A stretch of DNA of 64,000 bases from an uncultured Christensenellaceae bacterium (GTDB lineage Bacteria; Bacillota; Clostridia; Christensenellales; UBA3700), in contig CAJUMY010000007.1 in the NCBI GenBank assembly GCA_910587685.1, positions 1 through 64,000 of the forward strand, in the 5' to 3' direction. The notes under the pieces are model-generated. The model saw only the letters and a list, made by a program, of their open reading frames with translations. It had not been told where the DNA came from and did not search any database. Of this stretch, positions 10,101 to 20,420 are shown piece by piece. The position numbers were made by a program, and so were the translations under genes. Each line of letters opens with the position of its first letter. Position 1 is the first letter of the stretch.

Positions 10101-13100
10101 TCGGATAATCGTTGTTGAAGAAGTACTTGAGTTCCTTAGGCGCGACCTTTACGCTCACGGTATCCATATCGCCGTGTACGAGCGTGTAGTTGACCTTATC
10201 GAGGAGCTTGAAGTTAGTTCTGATAAAGTGAGTGCCGACTACCGGATAATAATGTTCGGAATCGCCTATCTCGCTCTCTCCCTCAACGCTTATGATGCCG
10301 TTATTTTCGATAGGAGTAGCAGTAGCGTCGCTCTCTCTCAAAATAACTATCTCGATACTGTCGTATATCTTTTTAGCGTTATCGCCGAATACGAACGAAT
10401 ATCCGTTCTCACCCTCGGCGTTCTTCTTATTTATCTTAGCGTTGATAACGCAAGGAGTGACTTTGAATACGAATATCATATTGACGTCATAGAGATACAT
10501 CTCATCGCTCTGAGCGATCAGGGTATCGTCGACAACGAAATACTGACTGCTTCCGTTGATGGAAATAGGCTCGTTTTGAACAGTAAGAGCGTTATAAGCG
10601 TCGACTCTTGCAGGATCGAGTTTCAGGAACCTTGTCGTCGTCTCGTCCACAAGATCGGTAAATACGTACGCCTTATCGGTATCGAATACAAAGCCCGTTA
10701 CGTTCATATTCGCAAACGGATAGGTCTCTTCGCTGTAGTCAACCGCGTATTCTTTGCTTCCTATTCCCGCATTGATACTGAGGAGAGCTCTCTTAGCTTC
10801 TACCGTAACGCCGTCTCCCTCCGCAATGCTTATAACGTAGTATCTATCGAAGTTCTCGCTAAATTTATCAGCGACCGTATAACTCTCTACGTTGACGGTA
10901 ATATCGCTGTAACCTTCCTTATCCGACTTCTTCACAGCCTTAGTTATCTTGAACTTCGTCGAGATACCGCTTGCAAGAGCCGCGTCGAATGAAGGCAGAC
11001 CCGCTATAGACGCGGTAAAGTAGTTAAGGAAATTAGCGTTGTATTCAACGATGTTACCGCTAGCTCCGCCGCTCATTATACCGACCGTTATATCCGCCTT
11101 TTTAACGACGTATTCAATGCTATCGGCTTTGATTTTGATGTTATAGAACACCTCGTTTTCAACGCTGTAGTTAGCGATAGTTGCCTTGAACGTAACGGTT
11201 CCGTCGCCGTTATCTCTTACGAACTCGGGAATTATATCGCAGGTGAATTTATCTCCCTCAACAATGCCCGGAGTATTCACGCGATACGAATCGACGTTAT
11301 TCGGATCGAACTCGTTCTTTCCGTAGACGTAACCGCCGACAGGCTCTTCCACGCCTACCGCTATCGAAAGCTCGAGAGAAGCTCTCTTGATATTGACCTC
11401 GAATCTGGTATCGCCTTCGTCCGTCATATTTCTAAGAGTATAGGTCTCGTAAAGAGGTCTTTCGTTACCTATTCCGTCTCTGAAAACGATTCCGCTCACG
11501 TCTATCGTATATACGTAAGGAACGGTATCGGTTATCGCATCGTATTGACCCTTTGTGACTACTATCTCAGGCGTCTTTTCAAGATAATCGGATATATTAT
11601 TGATAACGGTTCTATCGCTTCTGAATCTATATCTTATATCTATCTTGCTCGGATTGAAGGAATTAGCATCCTTACCGTACGTCGGAGAGGTCGGAGCAAT
11701 CGTCGAATTATCGTAAACAATCTCCGACTCTATTATTTTCTTACTGAGAACGAACCCGCTCCATTCGGAAATATTAAAGACGTAGTTCGAATCCTGTATC
11801 GCAGCCGCGTAACCGTTAAACTTGATGTCATATACGGTTCTTTCCGCAGTTACCGAAGAGCTTCTTGCAGTAAAGTCGTACTTGAGATTGCTTGCGAACC
11901 TCTCTTTGAACGCGTCGACGTTATCTGCGTAGTTAGTCACTTCGAAATCAAACGAATTGATAAGATCGAACGTGTAATTTACTCCGTTATTACTAATTAC
12001 CTGTCCGAATACTTCGGAGTTCTCCTGCTGACCGTCCTTTCTCACCATTCTGATATTTACGGCTCTCTTGGTAATGGTAAAGCTGTTGCTTCCCTCTATA
12101 TTGTTCTCGTTCGTGTTGAATATGTAGTTCTTCATCGAACTGATATTACTTGTATACGTAGTATCGAGAAGCGTTATTTCGTCGACGTATACGAGTCTGT
12201 ATTGACCCTGATTGACAGCGTTCTCGCCAAGAGCGCTCTGCGCTACGAAGTACGCGACTTCGCTGCCGCTCTCGTCCGCAATCACTCTGCCGTACTCATC
12301 GACGAAGACCTTCGCTTCCATAACGTGAATATTGCTGTCGTATACTCCGTTCTTAACGGCGCTTGCGTCTCCGCCCGCTTCCTTAACTATCTTCGAAGTT
12401 ATTCTTGCGTAAATAGCTACCTTATTTATCGTTATGCGGTTATTGTGTTCACTCGTAAATACAAGTCTGTAGTTAGGAGCAGACGAGAAATAACCTTGGA
12501 GGATCGAAAAGTCTATCTGATACACTCCCGCGTCAAGATAAGCCTCGGGATCGACTATATTCACTATGGAATTAGTATCCGTATCTTTGATCTTTACGGT
12601 CGTACTGCTCGTCAAATCAAGCTGGGAATGTAATCCTTCGCTTTCAAGATAAGCTCCCTCGTTTATCGAATAAGAGAACGCTTTCTTTGCTATCGCCGCG
12701 ATATTGTCGGTTCTGTAATTCTGTTCCAAAATATTCGACGTTACGGATATCGTGACAGGGCTTATCGTGAATTCGTAGATATCGCTATCATCAATGGCTA
12801 CGGTTCCTCCGCCTATCGCAGGTATCTTGACCGCTTCGCCGTCGACGAGGTTGACTATCTGATAATTCTCGCTATTCGTATTATTGCTTATAACAGTATA
12901 TACGGCTATCTGACCCGCAGAATAATTGCTCTCATCGAGCGTTGTCCATATTCCGCCAGTCTTAGTATTGTTGACCTTATATTCTAGCGTTATATTTCCG
13001 ACCGACAGATCTTTTAACGTAGTTACGCTGCCGGTGCTGTCGATAATATCGAAATTACCGTTCATCTCGCTGACGATTATAGACGGAAGTTTGTTGTCGA

Positions 13101-16100
13101 GAGATATGCTTCTGTCGTCGTAATAGTGCGTTCCCGCAAAGTGCGAAGCGTTGAACTTAAGATAAAGTTTGGCGGCTATTATCTCCGCTTCCGCATCCGA
13201 AGATACGCTGAAACTGTAGTTCTGCAGCGACATCTGATCTTTATACGCGTCGGAAAGGAACTTCCATACGTAATTTCCGACTCCGATTCCGCTCTCTCCG
13301 CCTTCATTGACGAGGGTGAAGCTCATATTGAACGCCGCGTTCCTGAATTCATTAACGCTTGCGTCAAAACTCCACGAATCGTCTATAGATATACCGTCGG
13401 TTATCGTGAAATTGTCGCTTTCGCCCGTATACTTCGAGAACGTAAGAACTTGCGTCTCGCCGGTATATTCCAAAGCCGTAATATTGGGTTTAACGACAAG
13501 AGGTCTCTTTCTGATCTCGTAGAAGCTATTTCCGTCTCTCGTATACGTAACGTTATAGTTACCTGTAGCTTCGCCGTTAAACGTTACTCTGCTCGTCAAT
13601 CTGCCGATCTCGTGGACCATTGCGTTGACGGCGTTCGGCATATCGAAAGTTATATCTATCGAATAGCCCGATATCATATCGTAGAGCTCTCCGCGGCCGT
13701 CGCTGACGATATAAGTTATCGCATTGGCTCCGGCAGCGCCGTTAGCCGTGAACGTCTCTTGATACTGAACCGCCAAACCGTCGTAATACTTGAAGTTGAC
13801 GAAAGCCGACGCGTCGCTCACGTTATCCGCTCCGACTTTCTCCGCTATCTTGACGTACAATTCCTTCGGAGTGATGAGATAAACGAACTCGTTATTTCCC
13901 ACGATCACGTAGTTATCTATAAGCGAATTATCGAAAGTGAGAACGTACGAGCCCTGATCCCAAACTCCCAACGGATCTTTTCCGTCTCTCTCGACGGTGT
14001 ATACTCCGTTAAATACAGTCGGTATACCGTAAGAATCTACGGAAACTATCTCGCCTTTATCCATCGTGACGTCGCTCTCTGCAAGTCCCGTATAATTGAG
14101 CGGATAATTGAATCCTTTCGCATCGAATTCCTTGAACGTTCTTACGCCTTTCTTATATGAGATCGTGATCTCTTTCTTCTCAATATTTGCATTAATTATT
14201 ATATTATCGCCTTCTACGTCCTCGAAGCCTCCGACTATATAGTTAGCGGAAGGCGCTCCGTCAACGTATATATTGAAAGCGTCTTTAGATATGGTGATAG
14301 TTCTGTCGCCGGCATTCTTCGAATCGAGCACGAGTACGTCCTCGCCGAATTCGAAAGATACGTCTTCGCCCATAACTACCGCTCTGACCATAAAGTAATA
14401 ATCGGAAGTATCTCCGCGTCCTGCCATGAGTTTTTTGAAATCATCTATATCCTCATCGCAAACTTTATCCGTACCGTCGTAAGTCTTTGCGTACTCAAGA
14501 CCGGTGTATTGTAATAACAACCTGTAAGGAGTAATATTGGCGTCTTCGAAGAATATTTCGTTCGCTCCGTTATATTGATAGTTTTCGTTACTGAATCTGA
14601 ATCCTCTTATTCTTGCGCCGTTGTTTGCGTCAAGTAAGACGCCTTCGCTGTCGAACGTGAAGGAATCCGCCATAAGATTGAGTACGGATAGGCTCTCTCC
14701 GTCGGCAAGATTGCCAAGCGTAACGTACTGCGACCAATCCATATGGTTAGTAGATGCTTCTACAATATCGGTACCGTCGTACTCGCGATCCACAGAGCCG
14801 CCAATAGGCGTAACCGTAAACTCTCTCTTTTCAACAACAAAATCGTAGGTGAACGAGATGTCGTAATCTTCGATATTATCCGAATTGTTTGGAACGCCGC
14901 TTGAATATCTGTAACTGAACGCAAATGTATATTCTCCAGCGTTCTTTATGTTTGTAACGGTTTCTCCCGATCTTCTGTCGGTGAGCGTAAGATATGCGCT
15001 CACGTCGGCAGCGTTGATTATTCCTTCGATGAACTTAGCCGTGAAGTCCTCGGTTCTCTCGAGCGTATTGCTTTCGCTGTTGATGACGGGTCTTTCGACG
15101 CTGAGAAGATAATTTCCGCCGTTATTTATCGCATAGTCGCCGTTTTCATCCTTCGTGACCTTATTGAAGAAAAGGCTGTTCACGATATCGGACACGTTTA
15201 CAAAATCTACATTATTGTAGACGTAACTACGAGCCGTGTTATTTATATCGAAGTCGATTCTCAGCGACAGTCTGTTAGATATAACTACCGAACTCATGAA
15301 GTAGTCCGACATATAATATTCATACTTACCTAAATCGCTTATAGATATCCTATACGAATAGTTACCGCCTTCACTTCCTATATAGCTGTCTATATCGGAA
15401 CCTCTCCAAGCTCCGTCCGCGTAATATTCGACCTTCAAATACTCCGTGGAAGAAAGATCTATGGAGACGTTCGCATCCGCGAATACCGTCGCAGTACCCG
15501 TAGGTACTTTGATGCTCAAAGCGCCGCCGCTCAAATCTATCTGCATATTGTTGTCGATATCGCTTATGATCACGACCTTCTTGAATACTGCGATAAATTT
15601 GTAACTGGCATTTTCGTCATAAGCTACGATGAACGTCTTAGAAGCGTTAGCGTTAGCTTCGTCGTCGCCGTCAACGTCCGTCTTATAACCGAGGAATATA
15701 GCTCCGTTTGCAGCAGTAGCTTCGAATGCGAATACGCTGCCGGCTTTAACGGTCTTCGTTACCTCGCTTACGGTAATACCTTCGCTGTTTGCGGTAAAGG
15801 TACCGTTCTCGGAACTCTTATTGAGTACGACCGAATAATCTCTCGAGTCTATCACAGCCTCGAGCGTATCGGTCTCTTCTCCTTCTACGAGCGCCGTAGC
15901 TATTCCTATATTGCCCGCCTCGTCATAGCTAAAGATATAAACGTAACATTTACCAAAGCCTACGCTAGCGTTTGACGCCATATAATCGCCGAAATTCTGT
16001 ATGCTGACATTGCCGCCCGACGATACGCTGTCCGTAATGACCATGTCTCCGACCAGCGTATCGAAGGTCACCTCATTAAACAACGTTTCGATATCCGTAT

Positions 16101-19100
16101 CGGACATTACCTTATCGGTCACTATATAGACATACTTGTTTTCGCTGTATTTATCGGTATTATCAAGCGTTACTTCAGCGTTAAACGTATGAGCGTCATC
16201 GGTAATATACTTGATATTATCTTTGCTCGACGTCCATTGTCCGAGCGTTATTCCGTCGGCAACGGTATCTACCTTAACCGTATAAGCGATCGAACGGAAG
16301 CGATCGGAACCGCTCACTACGTCTACAAGGAAAGTATACATCTGCTTATGCTGTATGAGACTGGGATAAGTATAATTTCCTGCCGAAGTAAATTCGTCCG
16401 TCAAGATAGGTTCTATAGTTCCTCCGATACAATCTTCGTAACTTACCTCACCTTCGAATACTTTCACTGTGTATTTAAGTCCGCTCGGAGAATGTTCCTG
16501 TCCGTTGTCACCCGCCTTAAACTCGGTATTATAATTGAACCACTTAGCGAGACTCTCCATATTGGTATACTCGTCTATGGTTATGGGTTCGTCGTTACCT
16601 GCAGTTATAACGAGCGCAGGCAAAATATTATCGTAATATAACCAAAATCCGCCCTCGGGCTCCTCTACCCCGTTAGCCGTGGTTACGGCTCCTTTGTTAC
16701 CCGCGGGAGTAACGAGTTTCAAGCCGAAGCGTCTCACGAAATTATGTACGTCTACGCTCTTGCCGATATGCAACGTATATATTATCTTATCGCCTTCGAT
16801 TTTGAGGTGTTCGCTGTCAGAGCCTCCGTCGCAGTAAATATCCAGATTCGGGTCTCCGAAAATATCTTCGAAAGCCATATTTGCCGCGCTGTCGCTCATA
16901 TTGAGACTCATAAGGTCATTATAGTTATTGAGCGTAACTACCAATTTAGCATCTCTTGAGAACCACTTTCCGCTCGTAACGTCTATCCACTCTTCGTTGC
17001 GAGTCATGTGCTGTATCGTAACGGTAGCCTCCGGAGCTACGTTATCAAGTCTGCTGACTATCAGCGTATTGTCGGAATAGTTTTCAGGATTCTCTTCCGT
17101 CGTTTGATCGAAATACAGCCACTCTCCATCGAAAAGCGCTACACGGAATACTATTTTTCCGGTATGGCTCGTTATATTATTACCGTCTTTGTCGACGAGC
17201 CTAATCCAGTTAGTTCCGTTATAGGAGTCGCTTCCGCCGATACCGAGATACATATTCAACTGTCCGTTTGAATTATTGGTATTGTAATTCGCGTCGATCC
17301 ACGTCGCTCCGGCAAGATCGCTCGACGTCGCATTATAATCTTTTCTATCATTGAGAAGAGCATACTGGATATACATCTTCCTGCCTTCTTCATAAAGCGA
17401 AACGTATCTTCCGCCGTTTCCGCCCGTTACGACGATAGCAATATTTTTATTTCCGTTGATAAAATCGGTATCGTTCAAATATCCGCTTTCAACGCCGTTC
17501 TCGTCGATACTCTTTATCGAATATTCAAGTTCCGCGTTCTCCAAACGAACCGTATACTCTGATTTATCTATAGCGACGCCGTTGTCGTCGACAAAACGTC
17601 CCTCGAGTTCTATATTCTCATTGGCGCCCTTCATCGCAGAGATCTTTATGTCGCAGAACTGAGATATTATTGCAAACTTTGCGTCTATTACATCCGTACC
17701 GAATCCGTACGTAGCGGTATAGACGCCGTCCTTCATGCTACTGGCGTACGGGTTAGTTATATCTATTATATTACCCGCATCGGCCCTGTCTTTTGCCGTT
17801 ATCTTGAATATAACGCCGGAATTCTGTACGTAAGACGTAGTTTCGTTCTTTCTGTACGTGAGCGTAAGTTTTATGAAGCCCTTCGTCCAATCTGTCTCCG
17901 TCTTTCCGGAAATAGGATTATATGAATAATCCAATCTCTCTATCTTAGCCTCCAAACTGCCGTTCGTTATATCTCCCGACTCGTCGACTATGATATTGAC
18001 CGCTCCGTTCGTATTAGTCTCATTTGGATACTTAGTGCGCACCGTGATCGGAGCCGCGTTACCGGCTATATCTTTAACGTAAAATACTACCCTATATTGC
18101 CCGTGCGGTCTGTCGTTCATATCTCCGCTGAACACGTTAGGCAGATTGGAAAGCATCGACGTCGTTAAAGACTGACCGCTCGCATTCTTTATCTCGGTAC
18201 CGTTCACGTTGGAAAGGTTGATGCTGTCAAACGTCTCCGCCGCGCTTAGGAAATAATAATACAGTTTGTCTTGCGATACGTTCAAACCGTTAGCGGCGCT
18301 CGTAGCAAGCGTACCTCCCGAAGCTATTTCGGATATTTTGATAGGCAATCCTCTTTCGAGGAGATTGGTTACCATAATATTGATATTATTATTAATAGGT
18401 CGTTTGGAATCGAGGTATTTGATTATTCCGGTCGATCCCGTTCCTTCGCTAGATCGATCTATGCTGGCCTCGACCCAATTTCCTCCGTTATTAAATCGGA
18501 CTTTGAGTCTGCTAGTTCGCAATTTCAATTTTACGCCGGCGCCGACCTTATCGGAATTCTTCGTCGTAATATTGCCGTCAAGATCGGTGGCTCGTATCGA
18601 CGTCCCCGCCCGTCCCATATATTCGGCAAGAAGTCTGCCGTCAGCGCCTCTCGCGCTGCTAAGATTGTCGACCGTAACGTTATTTACCCACGCGCCTTCG
18701 CCGTTATTGGCGTTGTAGTCGAAAAGATCGAACGTTATCTTTCTCTTAAGATCGCTCTCTGCAAGACTGAATCCGCCGTTATAAGCGTTGAATTTTACAG
18801 ATACGGTTTTCTCGTTAGTCCAGTTATCGCTGTCGCTATCGACAGTTATCTCGCTGCTCTTTACCGACGTCGACGAATCGTTGAACGTTACCTTGATATC
18901 CTGTAAAGAAGAATAAGCGCTGTAGTTCTTAGAGCCGGCAATCCAGCTACTCGAACCGGCGTCCCATGCCTCGACTGCAAACATTACTCTTATGAACCTC
19001 GTGCCGTTCGGTACGCTTACTCCGTTCGCGGAAAAAGTGTGATTTACACTGCTCGACGCCTCAAGACACTGAGCCGCGATCCTCGTCTGACCCGCCGCGT

Positions 19101-19956
19101 AACTCAAATCGTCGTCTAATGCATTTATCAACTTGACGGCGTCGACCTTTGTATTCGCATCCTTGAAAAATCCTTGACTGTTAGTAGTCGAACCCGTACG
19201 TCCGGTAAGAACCGAGTTTATACCGTTGACGTCAGTCTCCGCAATGACGGAATACGCAAAACGCACCGATCTGCCGCTATTAGCATTTCCTATCGCTTTT
19301 GCGGAAAAGTTCATCGTTACGCCGTTATTCTCGACGCTGACGCCGTCGGGAAGAGCTAACGTGGTATAATAGATGATCCTTCTGAAAGGAACTATCTTTA
19401 AATTACCGACAACCGACGCGCAGTCAAACGACGCTCCTATCGCATATTCGTTATTTCCATAACCGTTGCTGTTAGTCCAGTCGCCAGTATAATATTGGCT
19501 CGGCTTGAAAACTATATTGTTCGCGTTCTCATGATAAAACGTTTCGACGCCGACGGCTCTGCTGCCGACGCTGCCGCTCGTGGACGTGGCAAATAGTTTT
19601 CCGAGATTGTATTCCACTCCGTAGCTCGGTATCTCTACGTAATTGGTCGGGAAACGGGAAGTATGGAAATCGGTGCCGCCTGCAGTATCGGTAACGTCTA
19701 TCGAATTATTGTTACGGCTGGTATGCTTATTGAGCCTAACGTTACTGCCGCTGATAGTAGCGCCGTTAGACTTTAGCTCATTGCCCGTAATATCCGCCGT
19801 AGTAACGGGAACGTCTACGCCGCCGGCTATGCCTCCTCCATTCGTATTCGCTCTGAACGTAGCGTAAGCCGCTATCGACAGTACCATCGCAAATATCAAT
19901 ACCGCCACTATAGCTACCGCCGTTATTTTTTTAGATTTCGACCCGTATGCTCTCAT
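7186..19956 (-). CDS. Giant 4256-aa membrane-anchored surface protein
   Basis: The N-terminus is a Sec signal or anchor (basic stretch then hydrophobic residues about 11-33). The C-terminus is a single membrane helix (about 4225-4247) followed by RKKRNAY, with no LPXTG sorting motif, so the C-terminus is probably membrane-embedded and the body lies outside the cell. In between are many beta-rich modules. A divergent InlB B-repeat-like unit (about 1375-1460) is followed by numerous MBG/YDG-type modules marked by YDGT (about 1727 and 1825) or TYDGS (about 4065), and an Fn3-like unit ends the ectodomain (about 4165-4215). MBG/YDG modules are common in large bacterial adhesins. ATG 19956 has AAGGAG five bases upstream. 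No catalytic domain is visible. Adhesion or cell-cell contact is inferred from architecture only. Confidence 0.88.
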   Translation of the reverse strand: MRAYGSKSKKITAVAIVAVLIFAMVLSIAAYATFRANTNGGGIAGGVDVPVTTADITGNELKSNGATISGSNVRLNKHTSRNNNSIDVTDTAGGTDFHTSRFPTNYVEIPSYGVEYNLGKLFATSTSGSVGSRAVGVETFYHENANNIVFKPSQYYTGDWTNSNGYGNNEYAIGASFDCASVVGNLKIVPFRRIIYYTTLALPDGVSVENNGVTMNFSAKAIGNANSGRSVRFAYSVIAETDVNGINSVLTGRTGSTTNSQGFFKDANTKVDAVKLINALDDDLSYAAGQTRIAAQCLEASSSVNHTFSANGVSVPNGTRFIRVMFAVEAWDAGSSSWIAGSKNYSAYSSLQDIKVTFNDSSTSVKSSEITVDSDSDNWTNEKTVSVKFNAYNGGFSLAESDLKRKITFDLFDYNANNGEGAWVNNVTVDNLSSARGADGRLLAEYMGRAGTSIRATDLDGNITTKNSDKVGAGVKLKLRTSRLKVRFNNGGNWVEASIDRSSEGTGSTGIIKYLDSKRPINNNINIMVTNLLERGLPIKISEIASGGTLATSAANGLNVSQDKLYYYFLSAAETFDSINLSNVNGTEIKNASGQSLTTSMLSNLPNVFSGDMNDRPHGQYRVVFYVKDIAGNAAPITVRTKYPNETNTNGAVNIIVDESGDITNGSLEAKIERLDYSYNPISGKTETDWTKGFIKLTLTYRKNETTSYVQNSGVIFKITAKDRADAGNIIDITNPYASSMKDGVYTATYGFGTDVIDAKFAIISQFCDIKISAMKGANENIELEGRFVDDNGVAIDKSEYTVRLENAELEYSIKSIDENGVESGYLNDTDFINGNKNIAIVVTGGNGGRYVSLYEEGRKMYIQYALLNDRKDYNATSSDLAGATWIDANYNTNNSNGQLNMYLGIGGSDSYNGTNWIRLVDKDGNNITSHTGKIVFRVALFDGEWLYFDQTTEENPENYSDNTLIVSRLDNVAPEATVTIQHMTRNEEWIDVTSGKWFSRDAKLVVTLNNYNDLMSLNMSDSAANMAFEDIFGDPNLDIYCDGGSDSEHLKIEGDKIIYTLHIGKSVDVHNFVRRFGLKLVTPAGNKGAVTTANGVEEPEGGFWLYYDNILPALVITAGNDEPITIDEYTNMESLAKWFNYNTEFKAGDNGQEHSPSGLKYTVKVFEGEVSYEDCIGGTIEPILTDEFTSAGNYTYPSLIQHKQMYTFLVDVVSGSDRFRSIAYTVKVDTVADGITLGQWTSSKDNIKYITDDAHTFNAEVTLDNTDKYSENKYVYIVTDKVMSDTDIETLFNEVTFDTLVGDMVITDSVSSGGNVSIQNFGDYMASNASVGFGKCYVYIFSYDEAGNIGIATALVEGEETDTLEAVIDSRDYSVVLNKSSENGTFTANSEGITVSEVTKTVKAGSVFAFEATAANGAIFLGYKTDVDGDDEANANASKTFIVAYDENASYKFIAVFKKVVIISDIDNNMQIDLSGGALSIKVPTGTATVFADANVSIDLSSTEYLKVEYYADGAWRGSDIDSYIGSEGGNYSYRISISDLGKYEYYMSDYFMSSVVISNRLSLRIDFDINNTARSYVYNNVDFVNVSDIVNSLFFNKVTKDENGDYAINNGGNYLLSVERPVINSESNTLERTEDFTAKFIEGIINAADVSAYLTLTDRRSGETVTNIKNAGEYTFAFSYRYSSGVPNNSDNIEDYDISFTYDFVVEKREFTVTPIGGSVDREYDGTDIVEASTNHMDWSQYVTLGNLADGESLSVLNLMADSFTFDSEGVLLDANNGARIRGFRFSNENYQYNGANEIFFEDANITPYRLLLQYTGLEYAKTYDGTDKVCDEDIDDFKKLMAGRGDTSDYYFMVRAVVMGEDVSFEFGEDVLVLDSKNAGDRTITISKDAFNIYVDGAPSANYIVGGFEDVEGDNIIINANIEKKEITISYKKGVRTFKEFDAKGFNYPLNYTGLAESDVTMDKGEIVSVDSYGIPTVFNGVYTVERDGKDPLGVWDQGSYVLTFDNSLIDNYVIVGNNEFVYLITPKELYVKIAEKVGADNVSDASAFVNFKYYDGLAVQYQETFTANGAAGANAITYIVSDGRGELYDMISGYSIDITFDMPNAVNAMVHEIGRLTSRVTFNGEATGNYNVTYTRDGNSFYEIRKRPLVVKPNITALEYTGETQVLTFSKYTGESDNFTITDGISIDDSWSFDASVNEFRNAAFNMSFTLVNEGGESGIGVGNYVWKFLSDAYKDQMSLQNYSFSVSSDAEAEIIAAKLYLKFNASHFAGTHYYDDRSISLDNKLPSIIVSEMNGNFDIIDSTGSVTTLKDLSVGNITLEYKVNNTKTGGIWTTLDESNYSAGQIAVYTVISNNTNSENYQIVNLVDGEAVKIPAIGGGTVAIDDSDIYEFTISPVTISVTSNILEQNYRTDNIAAIAKKAFSYSINEGAYLESEGLHSQLDLTSSTTVKIKDTDTNSIVNIVDPEAYLDAGVYQIDFSILQGYFSSAPNYRLVFTSEHNNRITINKVAIYARITSKIVKEAGGDASAVKNGVYDSNIHVMEAKVFVDEYGRVIADESGSEVAYFVAQSALGENAVNQGQYRLVYVDEITLLDTTYTSNISSMKNYIFNTNENNIEGSNSFTITKRAVNIRMVRKDGQQENSEVFGQVISNNGVNYTFDLINSFDFEVTNYADNVDAFKERFASNLKYDFTARSSSVTAERTVYDIKFNGYAAAIQDSNYVFNISEWSGFVLSKKIIESEIVYDNSTIAPTSPTYGKDANSFNPSKIDIRYRFRSDRTVINNISDYLEKTPEIVVTKGQYDAITDTVPYVYTIDVSGIVFRDGIGNERPLYETYTLRNMTDEGDTRFEVNIKRASLELSIAVGVEEPVGGYVYGKNEFDPNNVDSYRVNTPGIVEGDKFTCDIIPEFVRDNGDGTVTFKATIANYSVENEVFYNIKIKADSIEYVVKKADITVGIMSGGASGNIVEYNANFLNYFTASIAGLPSFDAALASGISTKFKITKAVKKSDKEGYSDITVNVESYTVADKFSENFDRYYVISIAEGDGVTVEAKRALLSINAGIGSKEYAVDYSEETYPFANMNVTGFVFDTDKAYVFTDLVDETTTRFLKLDPARVDAYNALTVQNEPISINGSSQYFVVDDTLIAQSDEMYLYDVNMIFVFKVTPCVINAKINKKNAEGENGYSFVFGDNAKKIYDSIEIVILRESDATATPIENNGIISVEGESEIGDSEHYYPVVGTHFIRTNFKLLDKVNYTLVHGDMDTVSVKVAPKELKYFFNNDYPITEEFGEYSFLEEAELFASKAKYSIDARQFVPGYESIDVSVVRANAADMSVAVGKYALALKTLDRNYTLSLAGDPCYYEVKAKNVEFNFADIEKDYGFTLSELKNIYDYSTGKREAILQSFVKGWTNIKESVRKEIMNSFTFAVSGDTQDVFAITSETNEPYTVSVSFGENQNIAANYNTFSLTVNAIALERAITNSDRTEIFKGLNDPIALGIVSNNAFLNVESDVNVVIAKDGVEVDSIIEVGEYTVKVTSTNVNFVGEKVFTVVVDKKDYVTSSVYGGGIKTVYYNGDIDSVKYPAGYDDIVEKYAFDIAFGGEVLDGIDKVVSTMLGEYAITLSVLPNEDNAENNYNASVSSIRIRVVKEVIDFAIDLTSLNQTYGETYPIVAGNGKLVPSDYTVTYKDASGNDIGEEFALGKLAVGKYTVVIEKSDSCMYDVASVTQTLIINSKVIDTPGVITTDKNNELFGEIVSGEGVTFDRDNNYYKTYYNINGVSLDLIGNDVLFGEFAEDVDGVAFSVNGKKTESLVFGDSGVYNIAVSYFDNDNNVIVKDANFTLNVYKLIINDSANIGKLVFASDIDTFNGEAPVITATYVDGDKSYELSYKASFAIDNGTRYVETQVISGAGKYLMTVNEVDEKNYVIASGDGYGVVEWEYEIKKLNIEFSFGEDIVTEYVYGDELKLPIDTNNNDWAVIIRYYDAKDTDFADPFEEAPTAVGKYVIGIINAYGDDVKLVGKDSGEVALAEGGNVIFSMPFEIKQATYAFETVPTIDSKVSLNKTYDGSNLKLTPDMSLFSGFGLPEGTSVVLEAYRGNGTNPVRSTSDCGIYKIKARFENDNYDFGDLRVDYGTYEVTPTEIKYTVDKKTADTIIINVSNEIIGFTYQYSIDGGKTWTSKNKFTDLDADTEYEIMIRVDDESGNFAENKVGFKLTTAKQTKVTDSQIILIAIAGGAALLFIAFFVTVMIIRKKRNAY

Positions 19957-20230
19957 ACTTACTCCTTTACCCTTATCGGATACTCAAACGATTTTTATTC
20001 CTTCGAAACACTTTTATTTTCATATTCCCTCAACGTTCGGGAACGAGTTTATCAAAACGTGATTTTTACTTAAGTTGCCTTTCCCGAATTGCCTTCGATT
20101 TTGCGACGACTATTCTCATTCCGCCGAACCCTATTTTCTCAAAAGGGTATACCTCACGCTTTTTAGGGAAACCGAGAATATACCGTTCACTCGGGTAATA
20201 AGTCCGATATAACGGCAATTCTACCTATAT

Positions 20231-20259
20231 ATAATAGCATTGCGTTAAATCGAGCGCAA
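20231..20259 (-). promoter_or_regulatory. Probable promoter of the giant surface protein gene
   Basis: TTGCGC (20259-20254) and TATTAT (20236-20231) are spaced 17 bp on the minus strand. It would produce a leader of about 270 nt before the ATG at 19956. Confidence 0.45.
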
Positions 20260-20375
20260 TAGCTAATCGCCCGAACTTACAAATCTTATATATTACTTAA
20301 TAAATTCTTGATAATATTAAAACAGCGGTTTACATCAAAAAAATTGCAAAAATATAACTTAAAATTATTTACATT

Positions 20376-20420
20376 CGCGAGTTTTTACCTGCCGATTTAT
20401 TGCGAAACGCGAGTTTTTAC
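20376..20420. repeat. Pair of 13-bp direct repeats spaced 32 bp
   Basis: CGCGAGTTTTTAC occurs at 20376-20388 and again at 20408-20420. The copies are 32 bp apart (about three helical turns), 115-165 bp upstream of the putative -35 of the giant surface gene. The spacing suits a DNA-binding protein contacting one face of the helix. Confidence 0.6.

Noticed and set aside
13126..14160. 344-aa open frame opposite the giant gene
   Set aside because: The repetitive, Arg/Ser/Tyr-rich product is the antisense of MBG-type repeats, with no Shine-Dalgarno or recognisable domain.
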